Shown here: positions 40,382-50,059 of the stretch, one piece after another
How positions within the stretch are numbered: position 1 is the first letter of the stretch
How the letters are laid out: every line of letters starts with the position of its first letter
Notes under the pieces: generated by a model
Told to the model about the DNA's origin: nothing
Databases searched by the model: none
What the model saw: only the letters and a program-made list of their open reading frames with translations
Origin: Paucibacter sediminis
GTDB taxonomy: Bacteria > Pseudomonadota > Gammaproteobacteria > Burkholderiales > Burkholderiaceae_C
Direction: 5' to 3'
DNA: 64,000 bases
NCBI RefSeq assembly: GCF_030254645.1
Contig: NZ_CP116346.1
Coordinates: 3,513,001 to 3,577,000, forward strand
Made by a program: the position numbers and the translations under genes

Positions 40382-41302
40382 ATGGACTGGATCCTCGTTG
40401 CCGAGCAGGCCCTCAACGGCCTGCAGTTCGGGCTGATGCTGTTCCTGCTGGCGGCCGGGCTCACGCTCGTGTTCGGCATCATGGACATGATCAACCTGGC
40501 CCATGGCTCGCTGTACATGGTGGGGGCCTATCTGGCCGCCGCCACGGCGCTGGCGACGGGGTCTTTTGTGCTGGCCGTGGCGGCCGCGGTGATCGGCACC
40601 GCGCTGCTGGGCATGCTGCTGGAGCTGGCGCTGCTGCGCCGCCTCTACCAGCGCGACCACCTCAGCCAGGTGCTGGCCACCTTTGCGCTGATCCTGATCA
40701 GCAACGAGGGCGTGCGCATGATCTGGGGCGAGCAGCCGCTGATGCTCAACACGCCGGCCGCGCTCTCGGGGCCGGTGGAGCTGCTGCCCGGCCTGATGTA
40801 TCCGGCCTACCGCCTGCTCATCATCGGCGTGGGCCTGGCGGTGGCGCTGCTGCTGTTTCTGCTGGTGACGCGCACCCGCATCGGCATGTGGGTGCGCGCC
40901 GGCGCCTCGAATCGCGCCATGGCCACCGCCATGGGCGTCAATATCAAGCGCCTCTTCACCCTGGTGTTCGGCTTCGGTGCGGCGCTGTGTGCGCTGGCCG
41001 GCGCGCTGCTGGGGCCGCTGCTGGCGGTGCAGGTGGGCATGGGCGAGAGCATCCTGATCCTCGCCTTCGTGGTGATCGTGATCGGTGGCATCGGCTCGAT
41101 CCGCGGTGCCCTGGTGGGCGCCTTGCTGGTGGGCCTGGTGGACACGCTCAGCCGCACCCTGCTGCCGGCCGTGATGCGGCAGCTGGCCTCGCCCGAGGTG
41201 GCCTCCAATCTGGGCCCGGCGCTGGCGTCCATCCTGATCTATGTGCTGATGGCGGCGGTGCTGTTCTGGAAACCGCAGGGCCTGTTCCCGGCCAGGGGTT
41301 GA
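40382..41302 (+). CDS. ABC transporter permease, LivH type
   Basis: This is an inner-membrane permease of 306 residues with about eight helices. The N-terminal FGLMLFLLAAGLTLVFGIMDMINLAHG is the LivH family signature. The C-terminal VVIGGIGSIRGALVGALLVG is the conserved coupling-helix region. It forms a heterodimeric channel with the LivM-type protein encoded three bases downstream. Confidence 0.9.
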   Translation: MDWILVAEQALNGLQFGLMLFLLAAGLTLVFGIMDMINLAHGSLYMVGAYLAAATALATGSFVLAVAAAVIGTALLGMLLELALLRRLYQRDHLSQVLATFALILISNEGVRMIWGEQPLMLNTPAALSGPVELLPGLMYPAYRLLIIGVGLAVALLLFLLVTRTRIGMWVRAGASNRAMATAMGVNIKRLFTLVFGFGAALCALAGALLGPLLAVQVGMGESILILAFVVIVIGGIGSIRGALVGALLVGLVDTLSRTLLPAVMRQLASPEVASNLGPALASILIYVLMAAVLFWKPQGLFPARG

Positions 41303-41305
41303 TGC

Positions 41306-42275
41306 ATGAGTTCCTTGAGCAGTTCCGTTTCCTTGCATCACAAGGGCCTCGGCCGCTGGGGCTCGCTGGCCCTGCTGCTGGCGCTGGCCGCCTTACCCTT
41401 TGTGCTCACGGCCCTTGGCTGGGAGTTCTACACCGGCGTGGCCACGCGCGTGCTGATCTTTGCCATCGCCGCCACCAGCCTGAATCTGATCCTGGGCTTT
41501 GGCGGCATGGTCAGCTTTGGCCACGCCGCCTTCGTGGGCCTGGGTGCCTACACGGTGGGCATCTTGATGGATGCGGGCGTGAGCAGCGCCTGGATCGCCT
41601 GGCCGGCGGCGATGCTGGCGAGCGCCGCCGCCGCGGCGCTGATCGGCGCCATCAGCCTGCGCACGCGCGGCGTCTACTTCATCATGATCACGCTGGCCTT
41701 TGCCCAGATGTTCTATTACCTGATGGTCTCGCTGAAGGCCTATGGCGGCGACGACGGCCTGCCACTGCCGCAGCGCTCGGCCCTGCTTGGCCTGGACCTG
41801 AAGAACGACCAGAGCTTTTACTTCACCGTGCTGCTGCTGGCCGCCCTGGTGATGGCGGGCGTGCAGCGCCTCCTGAATTCGCCCTTTGGCTGGCTGCTGC
41901 AAGGCATCAAGGAAAACGAGACGCGCATGGCGGCCGTGGGCACGCGCGTGTTTGCGCTGCAATGGCAGGCCTTCGTGCTGGCCGGCGCCATCGCCGGGCT
42001 GGCGGGCGCGCTGCTGGCCAATCTGAACGGGCTGGTGACGCCGCACCTGATGCATTGGTCGCAATCGGGCCAGCTGATGATCATGGTCATCATCGGCGGC
42101 GCGGGGGCGCTGTGGGGCGGCGCGCTCGGCGCGGCGGCGCTGCTGCTGCTGGAGGAGCTGCTGTCCGGCTACACGCTGCACTGGCAGATGGCGCTGGGCC
42201 TGCTGCTGCTGGCGGTGGTGCTGTTTGCGCCGCAAGGCCTCAGCGGCCTGGTGCGCAGAAGCAAGGCGGTGCGCC

Positions 42276-42283
<8 letters not shown>
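41306..42283 (+). CDS. ABC transporter permease, LivM type
   Basis: This is the second permease subunit, 325 residues, with many hydrophobic helices. Family marks are AIAATSLNLILGFGGMVSFGHAAFVGLGAY and the C-terminal IMVIIGGAGALWGGALGAAALLLLEE. Its 3' end overlaps the LivG-type ATPase gene by 8 bp. Confidence 0.9.
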
Positions 42284-43027
<744 letters not shown>

Positions 43028-43031
<4 letters not shown>

Positions 43032-43738
43032 GCGCCGTGCTGGAGATCCAAGGCCTGGAGGCCGCCTATGGCAGCAGCCAGGTGCTGTTCGGCATTGATC
43101 TGCGCATCCGCCATGGCGAGGTGGTGACGCTGCTGGGCCGCAACGGCATGGGCAAGAGCAGCCTCCTGAAATGCCTGACCGGCTGGCTCGCGCCCAGGGG
43201 CGGGCGCATCCGCTTTGCCGGCACGGACGTGACCGGCTGGAGCGCCGATCGCATTGCGCGTCTGGGGCTGGCCATCGTGCCCGAGGGCCGGCAGATCTTC
43301 CCCAATCTGAGCGTGCGCGAGAACCTCGAGGCCTTTGCCGGCAACCGCTGTGCGGCCCGCGAGCCCTGGGATCTGGAGCGCGTCTATGCGCTGTTCCCGC
43401 GTCTGCAGGAGCGCAGCGCCCATATGGGCAACCAGCTCTCCGGCGGCGAGCAGCAGATGCTCGCGATCGGCCGCGCCCTCATCACCAACCCGCAGCTGCT
43501 GGTGCTGGACGAGGCCACCGAGGGCCTGGCGCCGCTGATACGCGAGGAGATCTGGCGCTGCCTGCGCACCCTGCGCGAGGCCGGCCAGACGATTCTTGTG
43601 GTGGACAAGTATGTGAAGCGCCTGATCGCGCTGGCCGACCAGCACCACATCGTCGAGCGCGGCCAGCTGGTGTGGAGCGGCGACTCCGCGGCCCTCGATG
43701 CCGATCACACGCTCTGGCAGCGCTACCTGGGAGTCTGA
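43028..43738 (+). CDS. ABC transporter ATP-binding protein, LivF type
   Basis: This is the second ATPase subunit, 236 residues. Walker A is GRNGMGKSSL, the signature is LSGGEQQMLAIG and Walker B LVLDEATEGLAP. The usual switch histidine position reads ILVVDKYVK; a D in place of E-H at this place is seen in some aromatic-acid LivF proteins. A stop at 43736-43738 is followed two bases later by the thioesterase start. Confidence 0.9.
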
Positions 43739-43740
43739 CG

Positions 43741-44163
43741 ATGAGCATCTGCTACCAACGACAGGAACTGGTGCGCTTCGGCCATTGCGACCCGGCCGGC
43801 ATCGTCTTCTACCCGCGCTATTTCGAGATGCTCAATGCCTGCGTGGAAGACTGGTTCACGCTGGGCCTGGGCGTCGACTATGCCGAGCTGCTGGGGCCGC
43901 GCCGGGTGGGCATGCCGACCGTGCAGCTGAACACCGAGTTCAAGCGCGTCAGCCGCATGGGCGAGCTGCTGACCCAGGCCATCACCATCGTGAAACTCGG
44001 CCGCAGCTCGCTGACGCTGGACGTGCGCTTCAGCGGTAGCGACGGCGAGCGTGTGGCCTTTCAACAGGTGCTGGTGTGCACCTCGCTGGCGACCCACCGG
44101 CCCATCCCCTTTCCCGATGACCTGCGCGCCGCACTTGAGCGTGCGCAAGGAGTGACCCCATGA
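43741..44163 (+). CDS. Hotdog-fold acyl-CoA thioesterase (4-hydroxybenzoyl-CoA thioesterase type)
   Basis: This is a 140-residue thioesterase. The active-site segment FGHCDPAGIVFYPRYF carries the catalytic aspartate of the Pseudomonas-type 4-hydroxybenzoyl-CoA thioesterase group. It probably hydrolyses stalled or excess aryl-CoA thioesters and frees CoA in this pathway. It overlaps the RidA gene by ATGA. Confidence 0.87.
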   Translation: MSICYQRQELVRFGHCDPAGIVFYPRYFEMLNACVEDWFTLGLGVDYAELLGPRRVGMPTVQLNTEFKRVSRMGELLTQAITIVKLGRSSLTLDVRFSGSDGERVAFQQVLVCTSLATHRPIPFPDDLRAALERAQGVTP

Positions 44164-44591
44164 GCAGTATTTACAGCAGCAACAGCAACGGCAACGAGAA
44201 GACCATCCTGCAACCCGCGGGCTGGGCCGCCCCCAAGGGCTATGCCAACGGCGTGGCCGCCACCGGTCGCCAGGTCTTCGTGGCCGGGCAGATTGGCTGG
44301 AATGCGCAATGCCAGTTCGAGAGCGATGACTTCATCGCGCAGGTGCGCCAGACCCTCGTCAACATCAAGGCCGTGCTGGCCGAGGCCGGCGCCGGGCCCG
44401 AGCACATCTGCCGCATGACCTGGTATGTCATCGACAAGCGCGAGTACCTGGCGCGCGGCCGCGAGGTGGGCCAGGCCTACCGCGAGGTGCTGGGCCGCGA
44501 GTATGGCGTGGCGATGAGCGCGGTGCAGGTGGCGGCGCTGATGGAAGACCGCGCCAAGGTGGAGATCGAGGTGACGGCGGTGGTGAGGTGA
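44160..44591 (+). CDS. RidA family (YjgF/enamine deaminase) protein
   Basis: This is a 143-residue trimeric RidA-like protein. Family segments are GYANGVAATGRQVFVAGQIGW, TLVNIKAVLAEAGAGPEHICRMTWYV and VQVAALMEDRAKVEIEVTAV. RidA proteins hydrolyse reactive enamines and imines to ketones and ammonia. As the last gene of the anthraniloyl-CoA operon it could deaminate the enamine that is formed when the monooxygenase/reductase dearomatises 2-aminobenzoyl-CoA; this is inference from the chemistry. The usual catalytic Arg of canonical RidA (in the R-x-x-v-x-v region) is not clearly present, so it may be a subgroup member. Confidence 0.88.
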   Translation: MSSIYSSNSNGNEKTILQPAGWAAPKGYANGVAATGRQVFVAGQIGWNAQCQFESDDFIAQVRQTLVNIKAVLAEAGAGPEHICRMTWYVIDKREYLARGREVGQAYREVLGREYGVAMSAVQVAALMEDRAKVEIEVTAVVR

Positions 44592-44640
44592 GGGCGGGCG
44601 CGTGCTGTTGACGCGGCGCAAGCCCTGCAAGGGTCAGGCG

Positions 44641-44937
44641 TCACTGGTCAATGATGACGAGAGTGCCGTGGCTGCCTGAGGCTACGGCGTGGGGAAGCCC
44701 GGCGGGAACGATGAAGACCTCGCCTTGGCGAACCGGCAGAATTTGGCTGTCGATCTCAAGATTCATTTGGCCGTCCAGCACCAGCAGGGCTTCGTTGAAG
44801 TCATGCGTCTCGTAGGGGTAGGTTTGGCCGTCCATTCGGAGCACCTTCACGTTTGCATTGGCCGCTTGGCCAACGATGAGGGAGCGCCATGCGTCGGGAA
44901 GCGAAGAGGACTCGAGGAGAAGGTTGGTCTTGCTCAT
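44641..44937 (-). CDS. Small cupin-domain protein
   Basis: This is a 98-residue single-domain cupin. The two cupin motifs can be seen as THDFNEALLVLDGQMNLEI (with a metal-ligand-like H and E) and VFIVPAGLPHAV (H). It converges on the RidA gene with a 50-bp gap and lies next to a LysR gene on the same strand. The function is unknown; small cupins often act as isomerases, dioxygenases or sensors. Confidence 0.75.
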   Translation of the reverse strand: MSKTNLLLESSSLPDAWRSLIVGQAANANVKVLRMDGQTYPYETHDFNEALLVLDGQMNLEIDSQILPVRQGEVFIVPAGLPHAVASGSHGTLVIIDQ

Positions 44938-44994
44938 TCGATGAGTCTATCCAAGCAGCATAGCGGGCAGCCGCGATCGGCGCCAGCCACCCCC

Positions 44995-45906
44995 TCAGCC
45001 CCCGCGCCGCGCCGCCAGGAACGCCTCGCGCAACGCCGGCGCCGAGTCCTGCCGCCAGGCCGCAAACACGCGGCTGCGCTCCATGGTCTCGGCCAGGGGC
45101 TTGAACACCGCGCCCTGGATGCCGGCCTCGCGGAACGCCGCCGGCACGATGGACACGCCCAGGCCGCGCGCCACCAGGGACACCACGGAGAGCCAATGCC
45201 GGCCCTCGTGCTGCAGGCGCGGGTAGAAGCCCTGCTGGCGGCACATCTCGACGATGCGCGCGTGATAGTCCGGCGAGCCGCGGCGCGAGAACAGGATGAA
45301 GGGCTGGTCGCTGAGGCTGGCCAGCGCCACGCGGCGCTTGGCCGCGGCCGCATGCGTCTCGGGCAGGCAGGCCAGGAAGGGTTCGTCATAGAGCGCCTCG
45401 CAGGCCAGCGCCGGGGGCAGGCGGTCGGTGTGCAGCAGGGCCAGATCCAGCTCCTCCTGCAGCAAGGCCTGGATCTGGTCCTGCGAGTTCAGCTCGATCA
45501 CCACCACCTCCACGCGCGGGTGCGAGGCCTGGAAGGCCTGCAGCCAGTCCGGCAGGCCGTGGAAGAGCGTGGAGCCGACGAAGCCCAGGCGCAGCCGACC
45601 CACCTCGCCGGCCTGCACCTCGCGGGCTTGGGCGCAGGCATCCTCGAAGCGCCCCAGCAGGGCCTGGGCGCTGGTGCGGAAGCTTTCGCCTGCGGGTGTC
45701 AGGCGCACGCCCTTGCTGTCGCGGTCCAGCAGGCGCGCACCCACCGCCGCTTCCAGCTGCTGCAGCGCCACCGACAGCGGCGGTTGCGACATCGCTAGGC
45801 GCTGCGCCGCACGCCCGAAATGCAGCTCCTCGGCGAGGGCCAGGAAGTAGCGCAGATGGCGCAATTCCACGCGGGACAGGGCGGCGGCTGCGGCGGAGGT
45901 GGCCAT
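44995..45906 (-). CDS. LysR-family transcriptional regulator
   Basis: This is a 303-residue LTTR with an N-terminal winged HTH (RHLRYFLALAEELHFGRAAQRLAMSQPPLSVALQQLE, presented here as the family pattern in two parts: RYFLALAEELHFGRAAQRL then SQPPLSVALQQLE). A LysR substrate-binding domain fills the rest. It diverges from the glutaryl-CoA dehydrogenase gene across about 125 bp, which is the classic arrangement for a LysR regulator and its target, so it may control gcdH. An inverted ATTCGT/ACGAAT pair (45907-45912, 45946-45951) lies in this gap and could be part of the binding region. Confidence 0.9.
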   Translation of the reverse strand: MATSAAAAALSRVELRHLRYFLALAEELHFGRAAQRLAMSQPPLSVALQQLEAAVGARLLDRDSKGVRLTPAGESFRTSAQALLGRFEDACAQAREVQAGEVGRLRLGFVGSTLFHGLPDWLQAFQASHPRVEVVVIELNSQDQIQALLQEELDLALLHTDRLPPALACEALYDEPFLACLPETHAAAAKRRVALASLSDQPFILFSRRGSPDYHARIVEMCRQQGFYPRLQHEGRHWLSVVSLVARGLGVSIVPAAFREAGIQGAVFKPLAETMERSRVFAAWRQDSAPALREAFLAARRGG

Positions 45907-46032
45907 ATTCGTTGCCTATCGTTGAATGGCTAGAGAGTATTGGACACGAATCGTCGCACAGGGAATACTTGCCGACCAGACGGGCACGGGAAATATCCCG
46001 GTGCATGGCAGATACGACAGGAGATCAACATC

Positions 46033-47211
46033 ATGGCCACCAAGGCAAGCTTCCATTGGGACGACCCGCTGCTGCTGAACGAGCAGCTCAGCGACGATGA
46101 GCGCATGGTGCGCGACGCCGCCGCCGCCTATTGCCAGGAGCGCCTGGCACCGCGCGTGCTGGAGGCCTTCCGCCACGAGCGCACCGATCTGGAGATCTTC
46201 CGCGAGATGGGTGCGATCGGCCTGCTGGGCCCCACCATCGCGCCCGAGTACGGCGGCCCCGGGCTCAACTACGTGGCTTACGGCCTGATCGCCCGCGAGG
46301 TCGAGCGCGTGGACTCGGGCTACCGCTCGATGATGAGCGTGCAGAGCTCGCTGGTGATGGTGCCCATCAATGAATTCGGCAACGAGGCCACCAAGCAGAA
46401 GTACCTGCCCAAACTGGCCAGCGGCGAGTGGATCGGCTGCTTCGGCCTGACCGAACCCAACCACGGCTCCGACCCCGGCTCCATGATCACGCGCGCCAAG
46501 AAGGTGGCGGGCGGCTACAGCCTCACCGGCAGCAAGATGTGGATCACCAACAGCCCGGTGGCCGATGTCTTCGTGGTCTGGGCCAAGGACGACGAAGGTG
46601 CGATCCGTGGCTTCGTGCTGGAGAAGGGCTTCAAGGGCCTGAGCGCGCCGGCCATCCATGGCAAGGTGGGCCTGCGTGCCTCCATCACCGGCGAGATCGT
46701 CATGGACGAGGTGTTCTGCCCCGAGGAGAACGCCTTCCCCGAGGTGCGCGGCCTGAAGGGCCCGTTCACCTGCCTGAACAGCGCGCGCTACGGCATCGCC
46801 TGGGGCGCCTTGGGCGCGGCCGAGGATTGCTGGCACAAGGCGCGCCAGTACGTGCTGGACCGCAAGCAGTTCGGCAAGCCCCTGGCCGCGAACCAGCTGG
46901 TGCAGAAGAAGCTGGCCGATATGCAGACCGAGATCACCCTGGGCCTGCAGGGCTGCCTGCGCCTGGGCCGCATGAAGGACGAGGGCACGGCGGCGGTGGA
47001 GATCACCTCCATCATGAAGCGCAACAGCTGTGGCAAGAGCCTGGAGATCGCCCGCACCGCGCGCGACATGCTGGGCGGCAACGGCATCAGCGACGAATTC
47101 GGCATCGCCCGTCATTTGGTGAACCTGGAAGTGGTGAACACCTACGAGGGCACGCACGACATCCATGCGCTGATCCTGGGCCGCGCGATGACGGGCATCG
47201 CGGCCTTCTAA
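46033..47211 (+). CDS. gcdH: Glutaryl-CoA dehydrogenase
   Basis: This FAD enzyme oxidises and decarboxylates glutaryl-CoA to crotonyl-CoA. The 392-residue protein has the family segments [47 protein letters not shown] and the catalytic glutamate in [18 protein letters not shown]. GcdH serves lysine, tryptophan and aromatic acid catabolism, so its place beside the anthranilate locus is meaningful, although a direct link with this ring-cleavage route is not proven. The start at 46033 follows CAGGAGA at 46017-46023. Confidence 0.94.
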   Translation: MATKASFHWDDPLLLNEQLSDDERMVRDAAAAYCQERLAPRVLEAFRHERTDLEIFREMGAIGLLGPTIAPEYGGPGLNYVAYGLIAREVERVDSGYRSMMSVQSSLVMVPINEFGNEATKQKYLPKLASGEWIGCFGLTEPNHGSDPGSMITRAKKVAGGYSLTGSKMWITNSPVADVFVVWAKDDEGAIRGFVLEKGFKGLSAPAIHGKVGLRASITGEIVMDEVFCPEENAFPEVRGLKGPFTCLNSARYGIAWGALGAAEDCWHKARQYVLDRKQFGKPLAANQLVQKKLADMQTEITLGLQGCLRLGRMKDEGTAAVEITSIMKRNSCGKSLEIARTARDMLGGNGISDEFGIARHLVNLEVVNTYEGTHDIHALILGRAMTGIAAF

Positions 47212-47220
47212 GGCGAGGCC

Positions 47221-48084
47221 ATGCAGCACCGCCCTGGCATCGCCTTCATCGGTGCCGGCCGCCTGGCGCAAAGCCTGGCACCGGCGCTTGCGGCGGCGGG
47301 CTGGCCGGTGTTGGCGGTGGGCAGCCGGCGCAACGAGAGCGCGCTCGCGCTGGCCGCGCGCCTGCCCGATTGCCAGGCCCTGCCGATGGCGCAGGCGGTG
47401 GCCACGGCCGAGCTGGTCTTCATCACCACGCCCGACGACGCGATTGCCGGCACGGTGGCCGCCTTGCCCTGGCGGCGCGGCCAGATGGTGCTGCATTGCA
47501 GCGGCGCCACCGCGCTGGACGCACTCGACGCGGCGCGTGCCGCCGGCGCGCTGGTGGGTGGCTTTCACCCGCTGCAGATCTTTTCCGACCCTGAGACCGC
47601 GCGCGCGCTGCTGGCCGGCACCAGCGTGGCCATCGAGGCCGAGGCAGGCTTGCAGGCGCTGCTGCATCGGCTCGCCCATGACATAGGCATGAAACCCTTT
47701 GCGCTCCCGCCGGGTAGCCGCGCGGCCTACCACGCGGCGGCAAATCTGGCGGCCAGCTTTCTGCTCTCGATGTTGGACGAGGCCTGCCAGGTCTGGGCCG
47801 CGGCCGGCCTGCCGGCCGAGCAGGCGCTGGAGGCCTTGCTGCCGCTCTCGCGCGGCACCTTGGCGGCGGCCCAGCAGCGCGGCCTGGCGGGGGCGCTTTC
47901 GGGCCCGATCTCGCGCGGTGACGCCGCCGTGGTGGCCGGCCATCTGCAGGCACTGCAGGCCATGGGCCCGGCGCATGCGGCCTTCTACCGCGAACTGTCG
48001 CGGCGCCAGCTGCTGCTGGCGGCGCAGGCCGGGCGCCTGAGTGCCGCGCAGCAGGCCGCGCTGGCCCGCCTGATCGACGATTGA
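47221..48084 (+). CDS. Rossmann-like and DUF2520 domain-containing protein
   Basis: This is a 287-residue protein with an N-terminal NAD(P)-binding fold (AFIGAGRLAQSLAPALAAAG) and a C-terminal DUF2520 helical domain (GGFHPLQIFSDPETA, AAYHAAANLAASFLL). The family resembles pyrroline-5-carboxylate reductase/6-phosphogluconate-dehydrogenase-like proteins but has no settled activity. It starts nine bases after gcdH and may be co-transcribed with it. Confidence 0.86.
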   Translation: MQHRPGIAFIGAGRLAQSLAPALAAAGWPVLAVGSRRNESALALAARLPDCQALPMAQAVATAELVFITTPDDAIAGTVAALPWRRGQMVLHCSGATALDALDAARAAGALVGGFHPLQIFSDPETARALLAGTSVAIEAEAGLQALLHRLAHDIGMKPFALPPGSRAAYHAAANLAASFLLSMLDEACQVWAAAGLPAEQALEALLPLSRGTLAAAQQRGLAGALSGPISRGDAAVVAGHLQALQAMGPAHAAFYRELSRRQLLLAAQAGRLSAAQQAALARLIDD

Positions 48085-48112
48085 TCCAGGATTACTCCGT
48101 GCCCGTCGCGGC

Positions 48113-48160
48113 TTGACGAATATTGCCCAAATGCATAGCATGATATATATCGAGCTATGC
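48113..48160 (+). promoter_or_regulatory. Promoter with overlapping 28-bp palindromic operator of the MarR gene
   Basis: A -35 TTGACG (48113-48118) and -10 TAGCAT (48136-48141) are spaced by 17 bp. Centred at 48146.5 is a dyad: outer arms GCATAGC (48133-48139) and GCTATGC (48154-48160), inner palindrome GATATATATC (48142-48151). Of 28 positions 24 are symmetric. It overlaps the -10 and ends 10 bp before the ATG, so a bound MarR dimer would block its own promoter. Confidence 0.75.
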
Positions 48161-48170
48161 GAAGTGAACC

Positions 48171-48695
48171 ATGGTGCAGGACATCGTCAAGGAACTCGGC
48201 CATCTGAGCCTGGGCACGCGCTTCAAGCGCATCGGTGATCAGCTGCAGGCGCAGGCGCAGGCGCTGCTGGCGGCGGCGGGCATGGACATGCCGGCCTCCC
48301 ACTTTCCCTTGCTGGCCGCGCTGGACCGGCTGGGCCCCTTGGGGGTCGGCGAGCTGGGCCAGGCGGTGGGCGTCAGCCAGCCGGTGGTCAGCCGCTCGCT
48401 GCGCGGGCTCGAAGCCGAGGGCCTGGTGCGGTCGGCCGGCGTCGAGGGCGATCTGCGCATGCGTCACGTGCGGCTCAGCCGCAAGGGGCAGCAGCTGGTG
48501 CAGCGCGCCCAGGCCGAGGTCTGGCCGGCCATCGAGGCGGCGGTGGCGCAGGCCTGCGCGAGCCTGCGGGGCAGCCTGCTGGAGCAACTGGCGGGCCTGG
48601 AGGCCGCGCTCAGCGAGGCGCCGCTGCAGCAGCGCGCTGGCATCCCCTTATCCACGCCCGCACGGGCGCAGCGCCGCGGGAGGGCGCCAGCATGA
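48171..48695 (+). CDS. MarR-family transcriptional regulator
   Basis: This is a 174-residue winged-helix protein. The HTH is near 65-90 (GVGELGQAVGVSQPVVSRSLRGLEAEGLV), followed by a wing (DLRMRHVRLSRKGQQLVQRA). The palindromic operator directly upstream suggests autorepression. Its stop overlaps the start of the GNAT gene (ATGA), so the acetyltransferase is its probable co-regulated partner. The ligand is unknown. Confidence 0.87.
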   Translation: MVQDIVKELGHLSLGTRFKRIGDQLQAQAQALLAAAGMDMPASHFPLLAALDRLGPLGVGELGQAVGVSQPVVSRSLRGLEAEGLVRSAGVEGDLRMRHVRLSRKGQQLVQRAQAEVWPAIEAAVAQACASLRGSLLEQLAGLEAALSEAPLQQRAGIPLSTPARAQRRGRAPA

Positions 48696-49390
48696 TGATG
48701 AACACCGAGGATCTCGATCGGCCCGTCTGGGCCACGCTCAGGCAGGCGCCGCATTGGGCCGAAGGCGGCGATCTGGCGCTGCGCTTCCAGCGCGACGTCA
48801 ACCTGTTCGCCTCGGCGCGCGATGACAGCGCAGCCAGCCTGGCGGCGCTGCGCGAGCTGGTGGGGGCGGGCGACACCGTCTATGTGCTGCAGGTGCCCGC
48901 CATCCGCGTGCCGGACGGCCTGGTGGCCTTGCGCGAGGCCAGCGGCGTGCAGATGTTGGCCGGCCGCGCCGTCGCGCCGCCGGATGGCGCCGGTGACGAT
49001 GCGGCCATCGTCGAACTCGGCGATGCCGATGCCGCCGAGATGCTGGCGCTGGCGCGCCTGACCGAGCCCGGGCCCTTTCTGGCGCGCACCCACCGCATGG
49101 GCCGCTTTGTGGGCGTGCGCATCGGCGGCCGCCTCGCGGCCATGGCCGGCGAGCGCATGCGCTTTCCCGGCGCCACCGAGCTGAGCGGGGTCTGCACCCA
49201 CCCGGACTTCCGCGGCCGCGGTCTGGCACGGCGCCTGTCGGCGGCCGTGACGGCGGCCATCCAGCAGCGCGGCGAGCAGGCCTTTCTGCACGCCTGGGCG
49301 AGCAACCGGGCCGCGATCGCCCTCTACGAAGGCCTGGGCTTCGTGCAGCGCGCCGAGGTCAATGTGGCGGTGCTGCAGCGGGCCGACTGA
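48692..49390 (+). CDS. GNAT-family N-acetyltransferase
   Basis: This is a 232-residue protein. The C-terminal half is a GNAT domain (motif A: LSGVCTHPDFRGRGLARRL; motif B: AFLHAWASNRAAIALYEGLGF), closest in look to the FR47-like group. The N-terminal 100 residues are a variable cap domain. The substrate is unknown. It is translationally coupled to the MarR gene and ends 3 bp from the convergent GGDEF gene. Confidence 0.88.
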   Translation: MMMNTEDLDRPVWATLRQAPHWAEGGDLALRFQRDVNLFASARDDSAASLAALRELVGAGDTVYVLQVPAIRVPDGLVALREASGVQMLAGRAVAPPDGAGDDAAIVELGDADAAEMLALARLTEPGPFLARTHRMGRFVGVRIGGRLAAMAGERMRFPGATELSGVCTHPDFRGRGLARRLSAAVTAAIQQRGEQAFLHAWASNRAAIALYEGLGFVQRAEVNVAVLQRAD

Positions 49391-49393
49391 GGC

Positions 49394-49966
49394 TCAAACG
49401 CTGGGCCAGACCCCCGCCTGCACGTCCAGGCGCGTGTACCAGTCGGAGGGCAGGGTGCCGGCCCACACCAGGTTGTGGTGCGGCAGCAGGCGCTTCTTGG
49501 CAAAGGTCATGCGCGCATCGGCCAGCGAGAGCAGGCTGCGTGCGCTCCAGTCCTTGCCGGCCGGGCTGGCGGCCACGCCCAGGGTGATGGTGAGGCGGGC
49601 CGGGCCCTCGGTGCCGGCGAACGCGGCTTCCACCGCGGCGCGCAATTGCTCGGCCACGGCCGAGGCGGCGAGCACATCATGGCCGGGCAGCAGCACCACG
49701 AATTCATCGCCACCCAGATGGCTTAGCTGCGCGCCCGCGGGGATGGCGCCGCTCAGCGTGTCGGCCAGCTTCAGCAGCACGGCTTGCGCGGCATCGGCGC
49801 CCTGGCTGTCCTGGTAGGCCTTGAAATGGTCCAGGTCCAGGGTCAGCAGGGAGAGCACCTTGCCGCTGCTGCGCGCTTGCGTGGCGGCTTGCTCCAGTTG
49901 TTCCAGCATGGCCTTGCGGTCGGGCAGTGTCGTCAGAACTTCATCCAAGGCCAGGGTCGAGGGCAT
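49394..49966 (-). CDS. Small stand-alone GGDEF-domain diguanylate cyclase
   Basis: This is a cytoplasmic protein of 190 residues that is little more than a GGDEF domain. The signature GGDEF is at 85-89 and the nucleotide/metal segment LTLDLDHFKAYQD at about 41-53. The RxxD inhibitory site is absent: the four residues five positions before GGDEF read PAGA. A C-terminal stretch of about 30 residues (HHNLVWAGTLPSDWYTRLDV) follows. There is no sensor domain or membrane helix. I chose the ATG at 49966 because GGAG lies seven bases upstream; a TTG at 49978 also fits the frame. Confidence 0.83.
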   Translation of the reverse strand: MPSTLALDEVLTTLPDRKAMLEQLEQAATQARSSGKVLSLLTLDLDHFKAYQDSQGADAAQAVLLKLADTLSGAIPAGAQLSHLGGDEFVVLLPGHDVLAASAVAEQLRAAVEAAFAGTEGPARLTITLGVAASPAGKDWSARSLLSLADARMTFAKKRLLPHHNLVWAGTLPSDWYTRLDVQAGVWPSV

Positions 49967-50059
49967 CACAAACTCCAAGGGGATCGATGAGCCATGCTAG
50001 TGAGGCGCGCAGGCCTTCCCCATGCTCCAAAACCCTGGGGCTTGCGACAGGTCAATGTT

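Noticed and set aside
45916-48141. A 741-codon minus-strand frame
   Set aside because: It is antisense to gcdH and the DUF2520 gene; composition is typical of a shadow frame and there is no recognisable domain.
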